Source: Streptomyces sp. NBC_00224
GTDB lineage: Bacteria > Actinomycetota > Actinomycetes > Streptomycetales > Streptomycetaceae
Length of the DNA stretch: 64,000 nucleotides
NCBI RefSeq assembly: GCF_041435195.1
Contig: NZ_CP108106.1
Coordinates: 4,560,501 to 4,624,500, forward strand
Direction of reading: 5' to 3'
Positions 24,034-32,857 of this stretch are shown in pieces (within the stretch, counting starts at the first letter, position 1; every line of letters begins with the position of its first letter). The notes under the pieces were generated by a model that saw only the letters and a list, made by a program, of their open reading frames with translations, did not search any database and was not told the DNA's origin. The position numbers and the translations under genes are program-made.

Positions 24034-24798
24034 GTGTACCGGTTCCTGCTGACGCCCCGCTGGTGGGGGATCAACGTCTTCGTCGTGCTGGCCATCCCCT
24101 TCTGCGTGTTCATGGGGGCCTGGCAGCTCGGCCGCTTCGAGGACCGCGTGCAGTCGCACAACGCGGCCGAGAAGGAGCCCGACGCCTCCGAGCTGAAGGC
24201 CGCGCCACTGCACGAGCTGCTGCCCGTCGACCAGAAGACCTCGGGCCGCACGGCGAGCGCGACCGGGCGGTACGGGGAGCAGTTCCTGGTGCCGGACCGG
24301 CAGGTGGACGGCAAGAGCGGCTCGTACGTGCTGACCCTGCTGCGCACCGACGGCGGCAAGGCGCTGCCCGTGGTGCGCGGCTGGCTGCCCAAGGGCCGCC
24401 CGGTACCGGCCCCGCCCACCGGCGAGGTCGCCGTCGACGGCGCGCTCCAGGCCTCCGAGACGCCCGGCACGGACGGGGTGAACGCCTCGGGCGGGCTCCC
24501 GCGGGGGCAGCTCGGGATGATCAGCGCGGCGTCGCTGGTCAACCTCGTGCCGTACGAGGTGTACGACGCGTGGATCACGCTCGCCAAGGCCGACTCGGGG
24601 ATGACGGCCGTGCCGGCCGCCAAGCCGCAGAACACCGGCCTGGACCTGAAGGCGTTCCAGAACCTCGGCTACACCGGTGAGTGGTTCGTCTTCGCCGGGT
24701 TCGTGGTGTTCATGTGGTTCCGGCTGCTGCGGCGCGAGGCCGAGGCGGCGGAGGACGCGGAGTTGGGCCTGGCGCCCGAGCCCAGCGGTACGGGCTGA
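24034..24798 (+). CDS. SURF1-family cytochrome oxidase assembly protein
   Basis: 254 residues from GTG 24034; TACCGT six bases upstream suggests a leaderless start. One N-terminal membrane segment (WWGINVFVVLAIPFCVFMGA, followed by WQLGRFEDR) and one C-terminal segment (WFVFAGFVVFMWFRLLRRE) enclose an external domain (TASATGRYGEQFLVPDRQ, LPVVRGWLP). This is the SURF1/Shy1 layout. SURF1 helps insert heme into cytochrome c oxidase subunit I. The gene stands alone here between the S9 peptidase and a repeat cluster. Confidence 0.87.
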   Translation: MYRFLLTPRWWGINVFVVLAIPFCVFMGAWQLGRFEDRVQSHNAAEKEPDASELKAAPLHELLPVDQKTSGRTASATGRYGEQFLVPDRQVDGKSGSYVLTLLRTDGGKALPVVRGWLPKGRPVPAPPTGEVAVDGALQASETPGTDGVNASGGLPRGQLGMISAASLVNLVPYEVYDAWITLAKADSGMTAVPAAKPQNTGLDLKAFQNLGYTGEWFVFAGFVVFMWFRLLRREAEAAEDAELGLAPEPSGTG

Positions 24799-24861
24799 TT
24801 CGGTTCGGACGCGTTGTCGGGTGCGGCCGCGTTGTCGGGTTCGGGCCGTCTGTGGCTGGTC

Positions 24862-24881
24862 GCGCAGTTCCCCGCGCCCCT
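24862..24881 (+). repeat. Dispersed intergenic repeat, copy 1
   Basis: GCGCAGTTCCCCGCGCCCCT, the core of a family found in most gene-end gaps to the right of here. This copy lies 64 bases after the SURF1 stop. Confidence 0.9.
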
Positions 24882-24942
24882 TAGAAGCATGTCCGTGCGC
24901 CCCTGAAAAGCATGTCCCCGCGCCCCTTAAAAGCATGGGGGC
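24874..24942 (+). repeat. Three tandem 23-bp repeats
   Basis: Units start at 24874, 24897 and 24920 and share GCGCCCCT, AAGCATG and CC at fixed positions. The first unit overlaps the end of the dispersed repeat core, so the tandem array seems to have grown from that element. It lies between convergent genes and could form alternative hairpins with GGGGGCGGGGCC downstream. Confidence 0.8.
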
Positions 24943-25002
24943 GGGGCCGGACTGCGACCGGCCCCGCCCCCTCGTGCTCCTCCCCCTCCGGATGAGGAGC
25001 CG

Positions 25003-26322
25003 TCAGGGTGCGGCCGGGGTCGGCGCCGGGGCCGCCAGGACACCCGTGCGGTAGATCGTTCCGGCACAGGCGTTGGGGATGGTCGCCTCGGCGGTCGGCG
25101 CGCCGGGCTCGGCGACGTGGGTCACCGCGACCTTGCCGTCCGTCGGGGTGACGGGCGTCGCCGGGTCGACGGCGCTCAGCTGGGGCTCGGTGCCCGTCGG
25201 GGCCGTACCGGTCCCGGTGCCGGCGGTCGCCCCGCCGCCTCCTCCGCTGACCGTCGACGGCGAGGGGTCGGGCGAGGGCTGCGGCTTGGGGCAGGTCTCG
25301 GACGGCACCCAGGCGAACTTGACCTCGTACGCGGCCGACGGCTTGAGCACCAGACCGGTGGCTTCGAGCGAGGGGTCGGGCAGCCGGGCCGCCGGGTCGC
25401 CGGTGGAGTGGTCCACGACGGTGATCCGGGAGGCGTCGGCAGCTCCCAGCGCCTGGAAGTCGACCTTGCCGGCCCCGGTGACCTGGCAGAGCTTCTGCGA
25501 GACATTGGCGACGCGGAACGTGCCGTAGACCTTGCCGTCGGCGTCGGGCTTGCTGATCCGGGCGGACTTCACGCCGAGTTCGGTCGCGTCGCAGACCGGT
25601 GAGCCGACGACCACGGGCCCGCCGACGGGTCCGGTCTCGCCGCCCACGGTGCCGCCGACGGCGGTCCGGCCGGGCTCCTCGGGCTTCACGGTCCCGGTCG
25701 GCGCCGGGGTGCGGGTGGTCCGGCCGGAGGGCCTGTCGGCCCCCCGGTCACCGTCCTCCACGCCCGGCGCGGTGCCGGTGCCGCCCTGGGTCTGCCGGCC
25801 GTGCCCGGCGATGGTGGGCCGGTCCTCGGAGGCCGCGCCGGTGTTGGCGACGTGCAGGAACGCGGGGATCGCGGTGCCGAGGAGCAGCGCCGCGGCGGCC
25901 GCGCCGACCACCGCCTGCTTCTTGCGGGCCTGGCGGGCGGGGACGGCCCGGCGCAGCTGGTCCAGGGCTCCCTCGGACGGCTCCATGCCGTCCACCGCGC
26001 CGTGCAGCATCCGGCGCAGCGCGTCTTCGTCCGGGGTGAGGCCAGGTGGGAAGGGGTCGTTCACAATTCCGTTTCCAGTCCGGTCGTCCAGAGGGCGGTC
26101 GGGCCCGTATGTGCTCTCCCCGTGGCGGCGGCCGTGGCCGTGTTCGCCGTGGTGCCCGTGTTCGCCGTGGTGCCCGTGTTCCCCCCGGGCCCCGGCCGCG
26201 CCGGGTGTTCCGTACGCGCTGTGTGAGTCGTCGTCCCGGCGGCCGCGGTGGTCACCGCGCTCCTCGCCGTCTCCCCGCCGTTCCTCCCCGCCCCCGAATC
26301 CCGCATTCCACTTGGCGCTCAT
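25003..26322 (-). CDS. Membrane protein partner of the adjacent sigma factor, His-rich
   Basis: 439 residues. GGAGG 7 bases before ATG 26322 and an ATGA overlap with the sigma gene support this start. Residues 48-68 are a His/Gly repeat (HGHHGEHGHHGEHGHG) encoded by two exact 18-bp DNA repeats at 26143-26178. One membrane helix lies at about 137-157 (VVGAAAAALLLGTAIPAFLH). The external part has a Pro/Thr linker, then a domain with paired cysteines (PVCDATELGV, KLCQVTGAG). Position and topology suggest an anti-sigma factor, but a classical ZAS motif is not seen. The His stretch could bind metal. Confidence 0.75.
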   Translation of the reverse strand: MSAKWNAGFGGGEERRGDGEERGDHRGRRDDDSHSAYGTPGAAGARGEHGHHGEHGHHGEHGHGRRHGESTYGPDRPLDDRTGNGIVNDPFPPGLTPDEDALRRMLHGAVDGMEPSEGALDQLRRAVPARQARKKQAVVGAAAAALLLGTAIPAFLHVANTGAASEDRPTIAGHGRQTQGGTGTAPGVEDGDRGADRPSGRTTRTPAPTGTVKPEEPGRTAVGGTVGGETGPVGGPVVVGSPVCDATELGVKSARISKPDADGKVYGTFRVANVSQKLCQVTGAGKVDFQALGAADASRITVVDHSTGDPAARLPDPSLEATGLVLKPSAAYEVKFAWVPSETCPKPQPSPDPSPSTVSGGGGGATAGTGTGTAPTGTEPQLSAVDPATPVTPTDGKVAVTHVAEPGAPTAEATIPNACAGTIYRTGVLAAPAPTPAAP

Positions 26323-26990
26323 ACCGGTGCCTCCATGGCTATCCGGAGTGCCGCGATGCCGCGCGAGCCGTACGCCTTCACCGAGCCCAGGGATATCCCC
26401 AGCGTCTCGGCGACCTGGGACTCGGTCATGTCCGCGAAGTACCGCAGCACGAGGACCTCGCGCTGGCGGCGCTGGAGGCCGCGCATGGCCTTGATCAGCG
26501 CGTCCCGCTCCAGCTGGTCGTACGCCCCCTCCTCGGCGCTCGCCATGTCGGGCATCGGCTTGGAGAGCAGCTTGAGCCCGAGGATGCGGCGGCGCAGGGC
26601 CGAGCGGGACAGGTTGACGACGGTCTGGCGCAGATAGGCGAGCGTCTTCTCGGGCTCGCGCACGCGCGAACGGGCCGAGTGGACACGGATGAAGGCCTCC
26701 TGGACGACGTCCTCGCAGGAGGCCGTGTCGTCGAGCAGCAGCGCGGCGAGCCCGAGCAGCGAGCGGTAGTGCGCGCGGTAGGTCTCGGTGAGGTGGTCGA
26801 CGGTGGTACCAGCGGCCATGGCGTCGTCAGTGCCCTCGCGGGCCGACGTCGGCTGGGCCGGGACACGGGTGGGGCGCGCGGTCGGCATGGGGGCGATCAC
26901 CGGCATGCCGCCGGCCGGCCGGGGCCGCCGGAGCGGACGGACCACCGCGCCGCGCACCGGAATAGCGCTGATGTCGAGAACCTCTGCCAC
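26319..26990 (-). CDS. SigE-like ECF RNA polymerase sigma factor
   Basis: 223 residues from GTG 26990. An unstructured N-terminal extension of about 60 residues precedes region 2 (TYRAHYRSLLGLAALLLDDT, CEDVVQEAFIRVHSAR) and region 4 (QRRQREVLVLRYFADMTESQ, VAETLGISLGSVKAYGSRG). The ribosome site for GTG 26990 is weak, and an internal ATG before AAGTTVDHLTETYR would give a standard-length protein. Its stop overlaps the start of the His-rich membrane protein, the usual layout for sigma/anti-sigma pairs. It probably transmits an external signal through that partner. Confidence 0.87.
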   Translation of the reverse strand: MAEVLDISAIPVRGAVVRPLRRPRPAGGMPVIAPMPTARPTRVPAQPTSAREGTDDAMAAGTTVDHLTETYRAHYRSLLGLAALLLDDTASCEDVVQEAFIRVHSARSRVREPEKTLAYLRQTVVNLSRSALRRRILGLKLLSKPMPDMASAEEGAYDQLERDALIKAMRGLQRRQREVLVLRYFADMTESQVAETLGISLGSVKAYGSRGIAALRIAMEAPV

Positions 26991-27285
26991 GCCAGTTGGA
27001 CACGCTTCCCCCCGTCAGGGTTGTACGCGTACGACACCGTTTTTGACAGTGCGACAAATGTCCTCATGCGTACTCGCTCTTCCCCAATGCCCGAATATTT
27101 ACGGCACCTTGATGGGCGACCGCATAGACGCTCCATGCCGGGCTGCCGGTTGCAGGGACACGGAAATGAATCGTGTAACAGGGCAACAGCGCAGTTCAAG
27201 TGGTACAGACCAGCGACTTGCTCACAGAGCGTTCACAGATCCTACAAACTCTGTGGCCTTCTCGGCGGCGAAATCGAGCCGGTAT

Positions 27286-28341
27286 TCAGCCGCCGAATTC
27301 CCCGGCCGCCAGTTCGGCGATCTGAGCGGCGTTCAAAGCCGAGCCCTTGCGGAGGTTGTCGCCGCAGACGAAGAGATCGAGCGCGTACGGATCGTCGGGT
27401 GAGCGCCGCACCCGTCCCACCCACGCCGGGTCGGTGCCGACCGCGTCGGCGGGCGTCGGAAACTCGCCCGCCGCCGGGTCGTCCAGGAGCACCACGCCGG
27501 GCGCGGTCGCCAGGATCTCGTGGGCCCGGGCCACCTCGACCTCGTTCTCGAAGGTGGCGTGCACGGAGACGGAGTGGGTGGTGATCACCGGGACCCGGAC
27601 ACAGGTCGCGGCCACCGCGAGCCGCGGCAGGCCGAGCACCTTGCGGGTCTCCTCGCGCAGCCCCAGCTCCTCGCTGGACCAGCCGCCGTCGGCCGGGTCC
27701 CCGGACCAGGGCACCACGTTGAGCGCCACCGGCGCCGCGAACGGCCCGGTGTCCTCGCCCACGGCCCGGCGCACATCGCCGGGACCGGTGCCCAGTTCCG
27801 TACCCGCGACGAGGGAGAGCTGTTCGCGCAGGGTCTCGACGCCGGCCCGTCCGGCGCCGCTGACCGCCTGGTACGTGGAGACGACGAGCCCGCTGAGGCC
27901 GTACTCGGCGTGCAGCGCGCCCACCGCCACGATCAGCGCGAGGGTGACGCAGTGCGGGGAGGCCACGATGCCGCGCGGCCGCAGCCGTACGGCGTGCGGG
28001 TTGACCTCGGGCACCACCAGCGGCACGTCCGGGTCCATGCGGAAGGCCGCCGAAGTGTCGACGACCACCGCGCCCTTGGCCGCGGCGACCGGCGCCCACT
28101 GGGCGGCCACCTGCTCGGGCACCAGGAAGACGGCGACGTCGACGCCGTCGAGCGCCTCCTCGCCCAGGGCCAGGACCTCGGTCTCCGCACCGCGCACGAC
28201 GAGCTTGCGGCCCGCCGAGCGGGGGGAGGCGACCAGCCTGATCTCGCCCCAGACGTCCGCGTGCTGGGACAGGATCTGGAGCATCACCGCGCCGGCGCCC
28301 CCGGTCGCTCCGACGACCGCGAGCGCCGGCTTGCGGTTCAT
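27286..28341 (-). CDS. asd: Aspartate-semialdehyde dehydrogenase
   Basis: 351 residues; ATG 28341 overlaps the lysC stop (ATGA). The N-terminal NADP site is [16 protein letters not shown]. The catalytic cysteine lies in VASPHCVT, where most family members have a PNC(S/T)T loop, so this is a somewhat divergent form. The histidine region is [12 protein letters not shown]. It reduces aspartyl phosphate to aspartate semialdehyde, leading to lysine/DAP, threonine and methionine. Coupling with aspartokinase places the first two pathway steps in one operon. Confidence 0.9.
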   Translation of the reverse strand: MNRKPALAVVGATGGAGAVMLQILSQHADVWGEIRLVASPRSAGRKLVVRGAETEVLALGEEALDGVDVAVFLVPEQVAAQWAPVAAAKGAVVVDTSAAFRMDPDVPLVVPEVNPHAVRLRPRGIVASPHCVTLALIVAVGALHAEYGLSGLVVSTYQAVSGAGRAGVETLREQLSLVAGTELGTGPGDVRRAVGEDTGPFAAPVALNVVPWSGDPADGGWSSEELGLREETRKVLGLPRLAVAATCVRVPVITTHSVSVHATFENEVEVARAHEILATAPGVVLLDDPAAGEFPTPADAVGTDPAWVGRVRRSPDDPYALDLFVCGDNLRKGSALNAAQIAELAAGEFGG

Positions 28342-28859
28342 CGTCCGGTGCCTCCGTAGACCACGGCCTCGTCGGAGTCGGAGTCCAGCCCGAAGGCGGT
28401 GTGCACGGCGCGCACGGCCTCGTTGACATCGTCGGCGCGGGTGACCACGGAGATGCGGATCTCGGAGGTGGAGATCAGCTCGATGTTCACGCCCGCGTCG
28501 CTGAGCGCCTCGAAGAACCCGGCGGTGACGCCCGGGTTGGTCTTCATCCCGGCGCCGACCAGCGAGATCTTGGCGATCTGGTCGTCGTAGCGCAGCGACT
28601 CGAAGCCGATGGTCGCCTTGGCCCGCTCCAGGGCGTCGATGGCCTTGCGGCCCTCGGCCTTGGGCAGGGTGAACGAGATGTCCGTCAGCCCGGTGGAGGC
28701 GGCGGAGACGTTCTGGACGACCATGTCGATGTTGATCTCGGCATTGGCGATGGTCCGGAAGATGGCCGCGGCCTCGCCCGGCTTGTCGGGGACCCCGACC
28801 ACCGTGATCTTCGCCTCGGAGACGTCGTGCGCGACTCCGGAGATGATGGCGTGCTCCAC
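28338..28859 (-). other. Probable internal start for the aspartokinase beta subunit
   Basis: In-frame GTG at 28859 begins [17 protein letters not shown] and is preceded by GAGGGG about 8 bases upstream. It would produce a 173-residue protein consisting of the two ACT domains. Actinobacterial aspartokinases such as that of Corynebacterium are alpha2beta2 enzymes made this way. Confidence 0.6.
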
Positions 28860-29609
28860 CTGCTGATCCCCTCGCGGTTCGTTGCTGACCCAGGTGCCCT
28901 GAAGTCCGCTGAAGGACGACCGCACATGGATCGGAATGTTGTAACGGCGTGCGTACTCGACGCAGCGGTGCAGCAGCACCTTGGAGCCGGACGCGGCCAG
29001 CTCCAGCATGTCCTCGAAGGAGATCCACTCGATCTTGCGGGCCTTCTTCACCACCCGCGGGTCGGCGGTGAACACACCGTCGACGTCCGTGTAGATCTCG
29101 CAGACCTCGGCGTCGAGGGCGGCGGCCAGCGCGACGGCCGTGGTGTCCGAACCACCGCGCCCGAGCGTGGTGATGTTCTTGCCCTCCTGGCTGACGCCCT
29201 GGAACCCGGCGACGATGGCGATGTTGCCCTCGTCGATCGAGGTCCGGATCCGGCCCGGCGTGACATCGATGATCCGCGCTTTGTTGTGGACCGAGTCCGT
29301 GATGACGCCGGCCTGGCTGCCCGTGAACGACTGGGCCTTGTGGCCCAGGTTTTTGATCGCCATGGCCAGCAGGGCCATGGAGATCCGCTCTCCGGCGGTC
29401 AGCAGCATGTCGAATTCCCGGCCGGTGGGCATCGGAGATACCTGCTCGGCGAGATCGATCAACTCGTCCGTCGTGTCGCCCATCGCGGAAACCACGACGA
29501 CCACCTGGTGGCCGTTCTTCTTGGCTTCCACGATCCGCTTGGCGACGCGCTTGATGCCCTCGGCATCGGCAACGGAGGAGCCTCCGTACTTCTGCACGAC
29601 AAGGCCCAC
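28338..29609 (-). CDS. lysC: Aspartate kinase (lysine-sensitive type)
   Basis: 423 residues. The N-terminal kinase domain begins [20 protein letters not shown] and contains [18 protein letters not shown]. Two ACT domains follow (about 265-405, [40 protein letters not shown]), which normally bind lysine and threonine for feedback inhibition. It phosphorylates aspartate, the entry step to lysine, DAP, threonine and methionine. A second start inside the gene may give a regulatory beta subunit. The downstream asd gene overlaps by 4 bases. Confidence 0.95.
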   Translation of the reverse strand: MGLVVQKYGGSSVADAEGIKRVAKRIVEAKKNGHQVVVVVSAMGDTTDELIDLAEQVSPMPTGREFDMLLTAGERISMALLAMAIKNLGHKAQSFTGSQAGVITDSVHNKARIIDVTPGRIRTSIDEGNIAIVAGFQGVSQEGKNITTLGRGGSDTTAVALAAALDAEVCEIYTDVDGVFTADPRVVKKARKIEWISFEDMLELAASGSKVLLHRCVEYARRYNIPIHVRSSFSGLQGTWVSNEPRGDQQVEHAIISGVAHDVSEAKITVVGVPDKPGEAAAIFRTIANAEINIDMVVQNVSAASTGLTDISFTLPKAEGRKAIDALERAKATIGFESLRYDDQIAKISLVGAGMKTNPGVTAGFFEALSDAGVNIELISTSEIRISVVTRADDVNEAVRAVHTAFGLDSDSDEAVVYGGTGR

Positions 29610-29834
29610 GTGCGCTCCTCGCTCAGTCCATTACTACGGTCGGCTCAGTCTAACGAGCGGCCCGGATCCGCCCGGGAGGTGCCACATCGTGAGATGTCCC
29701 GCTCACGATGTGATCTTGGTAGGCCCCGGGTGGGTGGCTCGGATCCGGTCCGCTCGTGGAGGGGCACATGCCCCTCGGCCGTGGATGTACGCACGGGTGT
29801 GGGGCGGCTCACAAGCCGTACGAGCGAGTACGGA

Positions 29835-30494
29835 CTACTTGACCGTGCGCAGGCCCAGCGGGCCCGCGATCTCCTCGGCCATGACGCGGCCCGCCTCCTC
29901 GGCGAGCGACTCCTCGGTCAGGTCCTCGTCCGTGTCGAGGCCGTCCAGCTCCTGCAGGGGCTGGTTGAGGCGGACGTGGGCGACCAGGGCCTGGAGGGCC
30001 CGCAGGGTCGCCGAGGCGGTCGAGCCCCAGTTGGAGAAGTAGGAGAACTGCCACCACCACAGCGCCTCGGTGGTGCGGCCCGCGCGGTAGTGGGCGAGGC
30101 CGTGGCGCAGGTCGGTGACGACGTCGGCCAGGTCGTCGGAGATCCGGCACGGCACGGGCGCCTTGCGCGGCTCGTACGGGTCGAAGACCTCGGAGTACAC
30201 GTCGATGGGTTCGAGCAGGGCCGCGAACCGCTCACGCAGGTCGTCGACGTCCGGCTCGGGGCCGAGGTCCGGCTCGTACCGCTCGTCCGGGACGATGTCC
30301 TCGTGCGCGCCGAGGCGGCCCCCGGCGAGCAGCAGCTGGGAGACCTCCAGGAGCAGGAACGGCACCGCGCTGTCCGGCTCGTCGCCCTTGGCCACTTCCG
30401 TGACCGCGACGATGAACGACTCGACCTGATCCGCGATCTGGACCGCGAAGTCGTCCGGATCCTGGTTGACCGCGTGCAGCGTTGCGTCAGACAT
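29835..30494 (-). CDS. DUF5063 family protein
   Basis: 219 residues from ATG 30494, behind GAAGGAAGG. The chain is acidic and helical: [20 protein letters not shown] near the N-terminus and [20 protein letters not shown], a strongly conserved aromatic stretch, in the middle. It overlaps the 3' end of recR by 8 bases and so is translated from the same message. Its function is unknown; the steady linkage to recR in Streptomyces suggests a housekeeping role, possibly DNA-related. No membrane segment or signal is seen. Confidence 0.8.
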   Translation of the reverse strand: MSDATLHAVNQDPDDFAVQIADQVESFIVAVTEVAKGDEPDSAVPFLLLEVSQLLLAGGRLGAHEDIVPDERYEPDLGPEPDVDDLRERFAALLEPIDVYSEVFDPYEPRKAPVPCRISDDLADVVTDLRHGLAHYRAGRTTEALWWWQFSYFSNWGSTASATLRALQALVAHVRLNQPLQELDGLDTDEDLTEESLAEEAGRVMAEEIAGPLGLRTVK

Positions 30495-31086
30495 CGAGAA
30501 GTCGCCTTCCTTCAAAGGCCCGCCCGAGCGTGACCTCGTCCGCGTACTCCAGATCTCCCCCGACGGGGAGTCCGCTGGCCAGCCGGGTGACCCGCAGGCC
30601 CATCGGCTTGATCATGCGGGCGAGGTACGTCGCCGTGGCCTCGCCCTCCAGGTTCGGGTCGGTGGCCAGGATCAGCTCGGTGACCGTGCCGTCGGCGAGC
30701 CGGGCGAGCAGCTCGCGGATGCGCAGATCGTCCGGGCCGACTCCCTCGATGGGGCTGATGGCGCCGCCGAGCACGTGGTAGCGGCCGCGGAACTCGCGGG
30801 TCCGCTCGACCGCCACGACGTCCTTGGGCTCCTCCACGACACAGATGACGGCCGGGTCGCGGCGCGGGTCGCGGCAGATGTTGCAGCGCTCCTCCTGCGC
30901 CACGTTGCCGCAGACCGCGCAGAACCGGACCTTGTCCTTCACTTCGAGCAGGGCGTGCGCGAGTCGGCGCACGTCCGTGGGCTCGGCCTGGAGGATGTGG
31001 AAGGCGATCCGCTGCGCGCTCTTGGGACCGACGCCGGGCAGCCTGCCCAACTCGTCGATGAGGTCCTGGACCACGCCTTCGTACAA
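30487..31086 (-). CDS. recR: Recombination mediator RecR
   Basis: 199 residues starting at TTG 31086, 8 bases after GAGAGG. An N-terminal HhH region ([20 protein letters not shown]) is followed by a four-cysteine zinc finger ([16 protein letters not shown]) and a Toprim domain ([38 protein letters not shown]). RecR acts with RecO (and RecF) to load RecA onto gapped DNA. It lies downstream of ybaB, the common bacterial arrangement, although dnaX is not adjacent here. Confidence 0.95.
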   Translation of the reverse strand: MYEGVVQDLIDELGRLPGVGPKSAQRIAFHILQAEPTDVRRLAHALLEVKDKVRFCAVCGNVAQEERCNICRDPRRDPAVICVVEEPKDVVAVERTREFRGRYHVLGGAISPIEGVGPDDLRIRELLARLADGTVTELILATDPNLEGEATATYLARMIKPMGLRVTRLASGLPVGGDLEYADEVTLGRAFEGRRLLDV

Positions 31087-31212
31087 CGGACTGCCTCTCG
31101 TGGTTCGTCTGGGTGCCTACGGTAGTTGGTGGGCGGGCGCCGCAGAAGGGCGGACCCGCGTTGTTCACCACTGTTCAGGAGCGCGCCCTCGGGAGCGGCC
31201 TTGCCCCTCGGC

Positions 31213-31548
31213 TCAGAAGGGCAGGCCCGGCATGCCGCCGAGGCCCTGCGCCAGCGGACCGAGCTTCTGCTGCTGGAGCTGCTGCGCGTTCTCGTTCGCG
31301 GCCTGTACGGCGGCGACGACGAGGTCGGCGAGCGTCTCGGTGTCCTCGGGGTCGACCGCCTTCGGGTCGATGACGAGGCCGCGCAACTCGCCGGAGCCGG
31401 TCACGGTCGCCTTCACGAGCCCGCCGCCGGCCTGGCCGTCGACCTCGGTCGCGGCGAGCTCCTCCTGCGCGCGGGCGAGATCCTGCTGCATCTGCTGCGC
31501 CTGCTGGAGCAGCTGCTGCATGTTGGGCTGGCCACCACCAGGAATCAC
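31213..31548 (-). CDS. YbaB/EbfC nucleoid-associated protein
   Basis: 111 residues from GTG 31548. A long Gln-rich N-terminal helix ([20 protein letters not shown]) is followed by a small beta region ([20 protein letters not shown]) and a C-terminal helix ([20 protein letters not shown]). This is the YbaB fold, a dimeric DNA-binding protein affecting nucleoid structure and transcription. It is 126 bases upstream of recR on the same strand, the conserved neighbour pair. Confidence 0.92.
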   Translation of the reverse strand: MIPGGGQPNMQQLLQQAQQMQQDLARAQEELAATEVDGQAGGGLVKATVTGSGELRGLVIDPKAVDPEDTETLADLVVAAVQAANENAQQLQQQKLGPLAQGLGGMPGLPF

Positions 31549-31784
31549 GGTGCACTCCGTCTTCAGCGTCGTCGTCTGCCGGAAGGCTCCGGCACTCCGA
31601 GCCTACGTGGTCTCCCCGCGCCCTGCTCCGCAACTCTTTCGAGTGAGTCGACCGAGGTTCGCCTACCTGATCAAGGCCCACTTACGGGGGGAAATACCGG
31701 GATATCGGCCCTCGCTCCCACCATTCGGCGGTAGGAAGGGCAGTCACGTCTCGGGGGAGGCCGGAGATCGTCGCGCATGGTGAT

Positions 31785-31809
31785 GTGGCGTAACTGTACG
31801 TTACGTCAC
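31785..31809. promoter_or_regulatory. Inverted repeat upstream of the SLATT gene
   Basis: GTGGCGTAAC and GTTACGTCAC pair at 9 of 10 positions around TGTAC. It lies 52 bases before the SLATT GTG in a 313-base gap (31549-31861) that otherwise holds no gene. It is a candidate operator or promoter element. Confidence 0.45.
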
Positions 31810-31861
31810 CGAGTGGGACGGACGCCGATGATTTCGATACGCACCGCGGAGGGAGCGCCGG

Positions 31862-32587
31862 GTGAGCCAGCCGGAGATGCAGCCCGAGGGGCCCCCGGGA
31901 CCGCCCCGGGACGAGCGCGACCTGACCGGGCGCCCGTTCCCGCTCGGCGACTGGGGCGAGCCCGCGGAACGGCTGGACGAGCTGTACCGGTGGGTCGAGG
32001 CGGGCGCGCTGCGCACGGCCGAGTGGTACCTCGCGGACCGGCTGTGGAAACGGCGGGGCGCGCGGGTGCTGCGGGTGTGTACGGCGGCGGGCGCGATCGC
32101 CGGGGCGACGCTGCCGCTCCTCGACGTGACGGGCGCGCTGTCGAGCGCGTCCGGCTGGGGCTACTTCTCCCTGCTCCTCGGCGCGGCGTGCCTGGCCTGC
32201 GACCGCTACTTCGGGCTGACGTCCGGGTGGATGCGGGACGTGGCGACGGCGCAGGCGGTGCAGCGGCGGTTGCAGGGGCTGCAGTTCGACTGGGCGGCGG
32301 AGAGTGTGCGGGAGGTTCTGGGGCCGACGGAGGGGACGGCGAGTGAGGCGGCGGAACGCTGCCTCACCGTTCTGCGTCGGTTCTCGGAGGACGTCACGGA
32401 GTTGGTGCGGTCCGAGACGGCGGACTGGATGGTGGAGTTCCGGTCCGGCCCCGCCCCCTTGGTGATGCAGTCCCTGGCGTCCTCGTCCCCCCGCCCGGAC
32501 GCGGCCCCCGGACCCGGCCGCTTCCCCCTCCCCCCGGGCACCCGCCCGAACATGCCCCGCCAACGCCCCCCGGAGCCCCCGCGCTAG
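31862..32587 (+). CDS. SLATT-domain two-helix membrane protein
   Basis: 241 residues from GTG 31862. After a polar N-terminus the segment LDELYRWVEAGALRTAEWYL leads to two closely spaced membrane helices (VLRVCTAAGAIAGATLPLLD and GYFSLLLGAACLACDRYFGL), then a cytoplasmic helical region (TAQAVQRRLQGLQFDWAAES) and a Pro-rich tail. This is the SLATT pattern, predicted as a pore-forming effector in nucleotide-signalling conflict systems. No nucleotide synthetase or SLOG gene is adjacent, so this is an orphan copy, common in Streptomyces. Its role is unknown. Confidence 0.75.
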   Translation: MSQPEMQPEGPPGPPRDERDLTGRPFPLGDWGEPAERLDELYRWVEAGALRTAEWYLADRLWKRRGARVLRVCTAAGAIAGATLPLLDVTGALSSASGWGYFSLLLGAACLACDRYFGLTSGWMRDVATAQAVQRRLQGLQFDWAAESVREVLGPTEGTASEAAERCLTVLRRFSEDVTELVRSETADWMVEFRSGPAPLVMQSLASSSPRPDAAPGPGRFPLPPGTRPNMPRQRPPEPPR

Positions 32588-32719
32588 CGGTCCTGCGGCG
32601 GCCTCTCCCCACCCCGCCCCTTCGCCTAAACCCTCCGGGGGTGGGTGGGGGTGGAGGAGGGTTTCCCGGGGGCTACGCCCCCGGACCCCCGTTCGTCTGC
32701 GGGTCGTCTGTGGCTGGGC

Positions 32720-32808
32720 GCGCAGTTCCCCGCGCCCCTAAAGGGGCCCGCACCTCGAACGCCGCCGGGGCTGGAGGTGCCGGCTTTTACGGGCGCGGGG
32801 AACTGCGC
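32720..32808. repeat. Dispersed repeat pair, copies 2 and 3 (inverted)
   Basis: Core GCGCAGTTCCCCGCGCCCCT at 32720-32739, and its inverse (GGGCGCGGGGAACTGCGC) at 32791-32808, can pair over about 18 bp. It lies between the convergent SLATT and methyltransferase genes, where it may serve as a two-way terminator. Confidence 0.85.
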
Positions 32809-32857
32809 GACCAGCCCCCACCGAACCCGCAGCCGAACGGGAAGCTCCCCGGCGGGT

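Noticed and set aside
21816..24680. 954-residue plus-strand open frame
   Set aside because: It overlays tatA, the S9 peptidase and SURF1 in another frame. In high-GC DNA, frames opposite or shifted from real genes stay open; its composition is Arg/Gly/Ala-rich without motifs.
24874..24942. Tandem repeats as a CRISPR candidate
   Set aside because: Units are directly adjacent with no spacers.
31862..32587. SLATT gene as part of a nucleotide-signalling defence island
   Set aside because: Neighbours are recR/ybaB and a methyltransferase; no nucleotidyltransferase, SLOG or other effector gene is adjacent.
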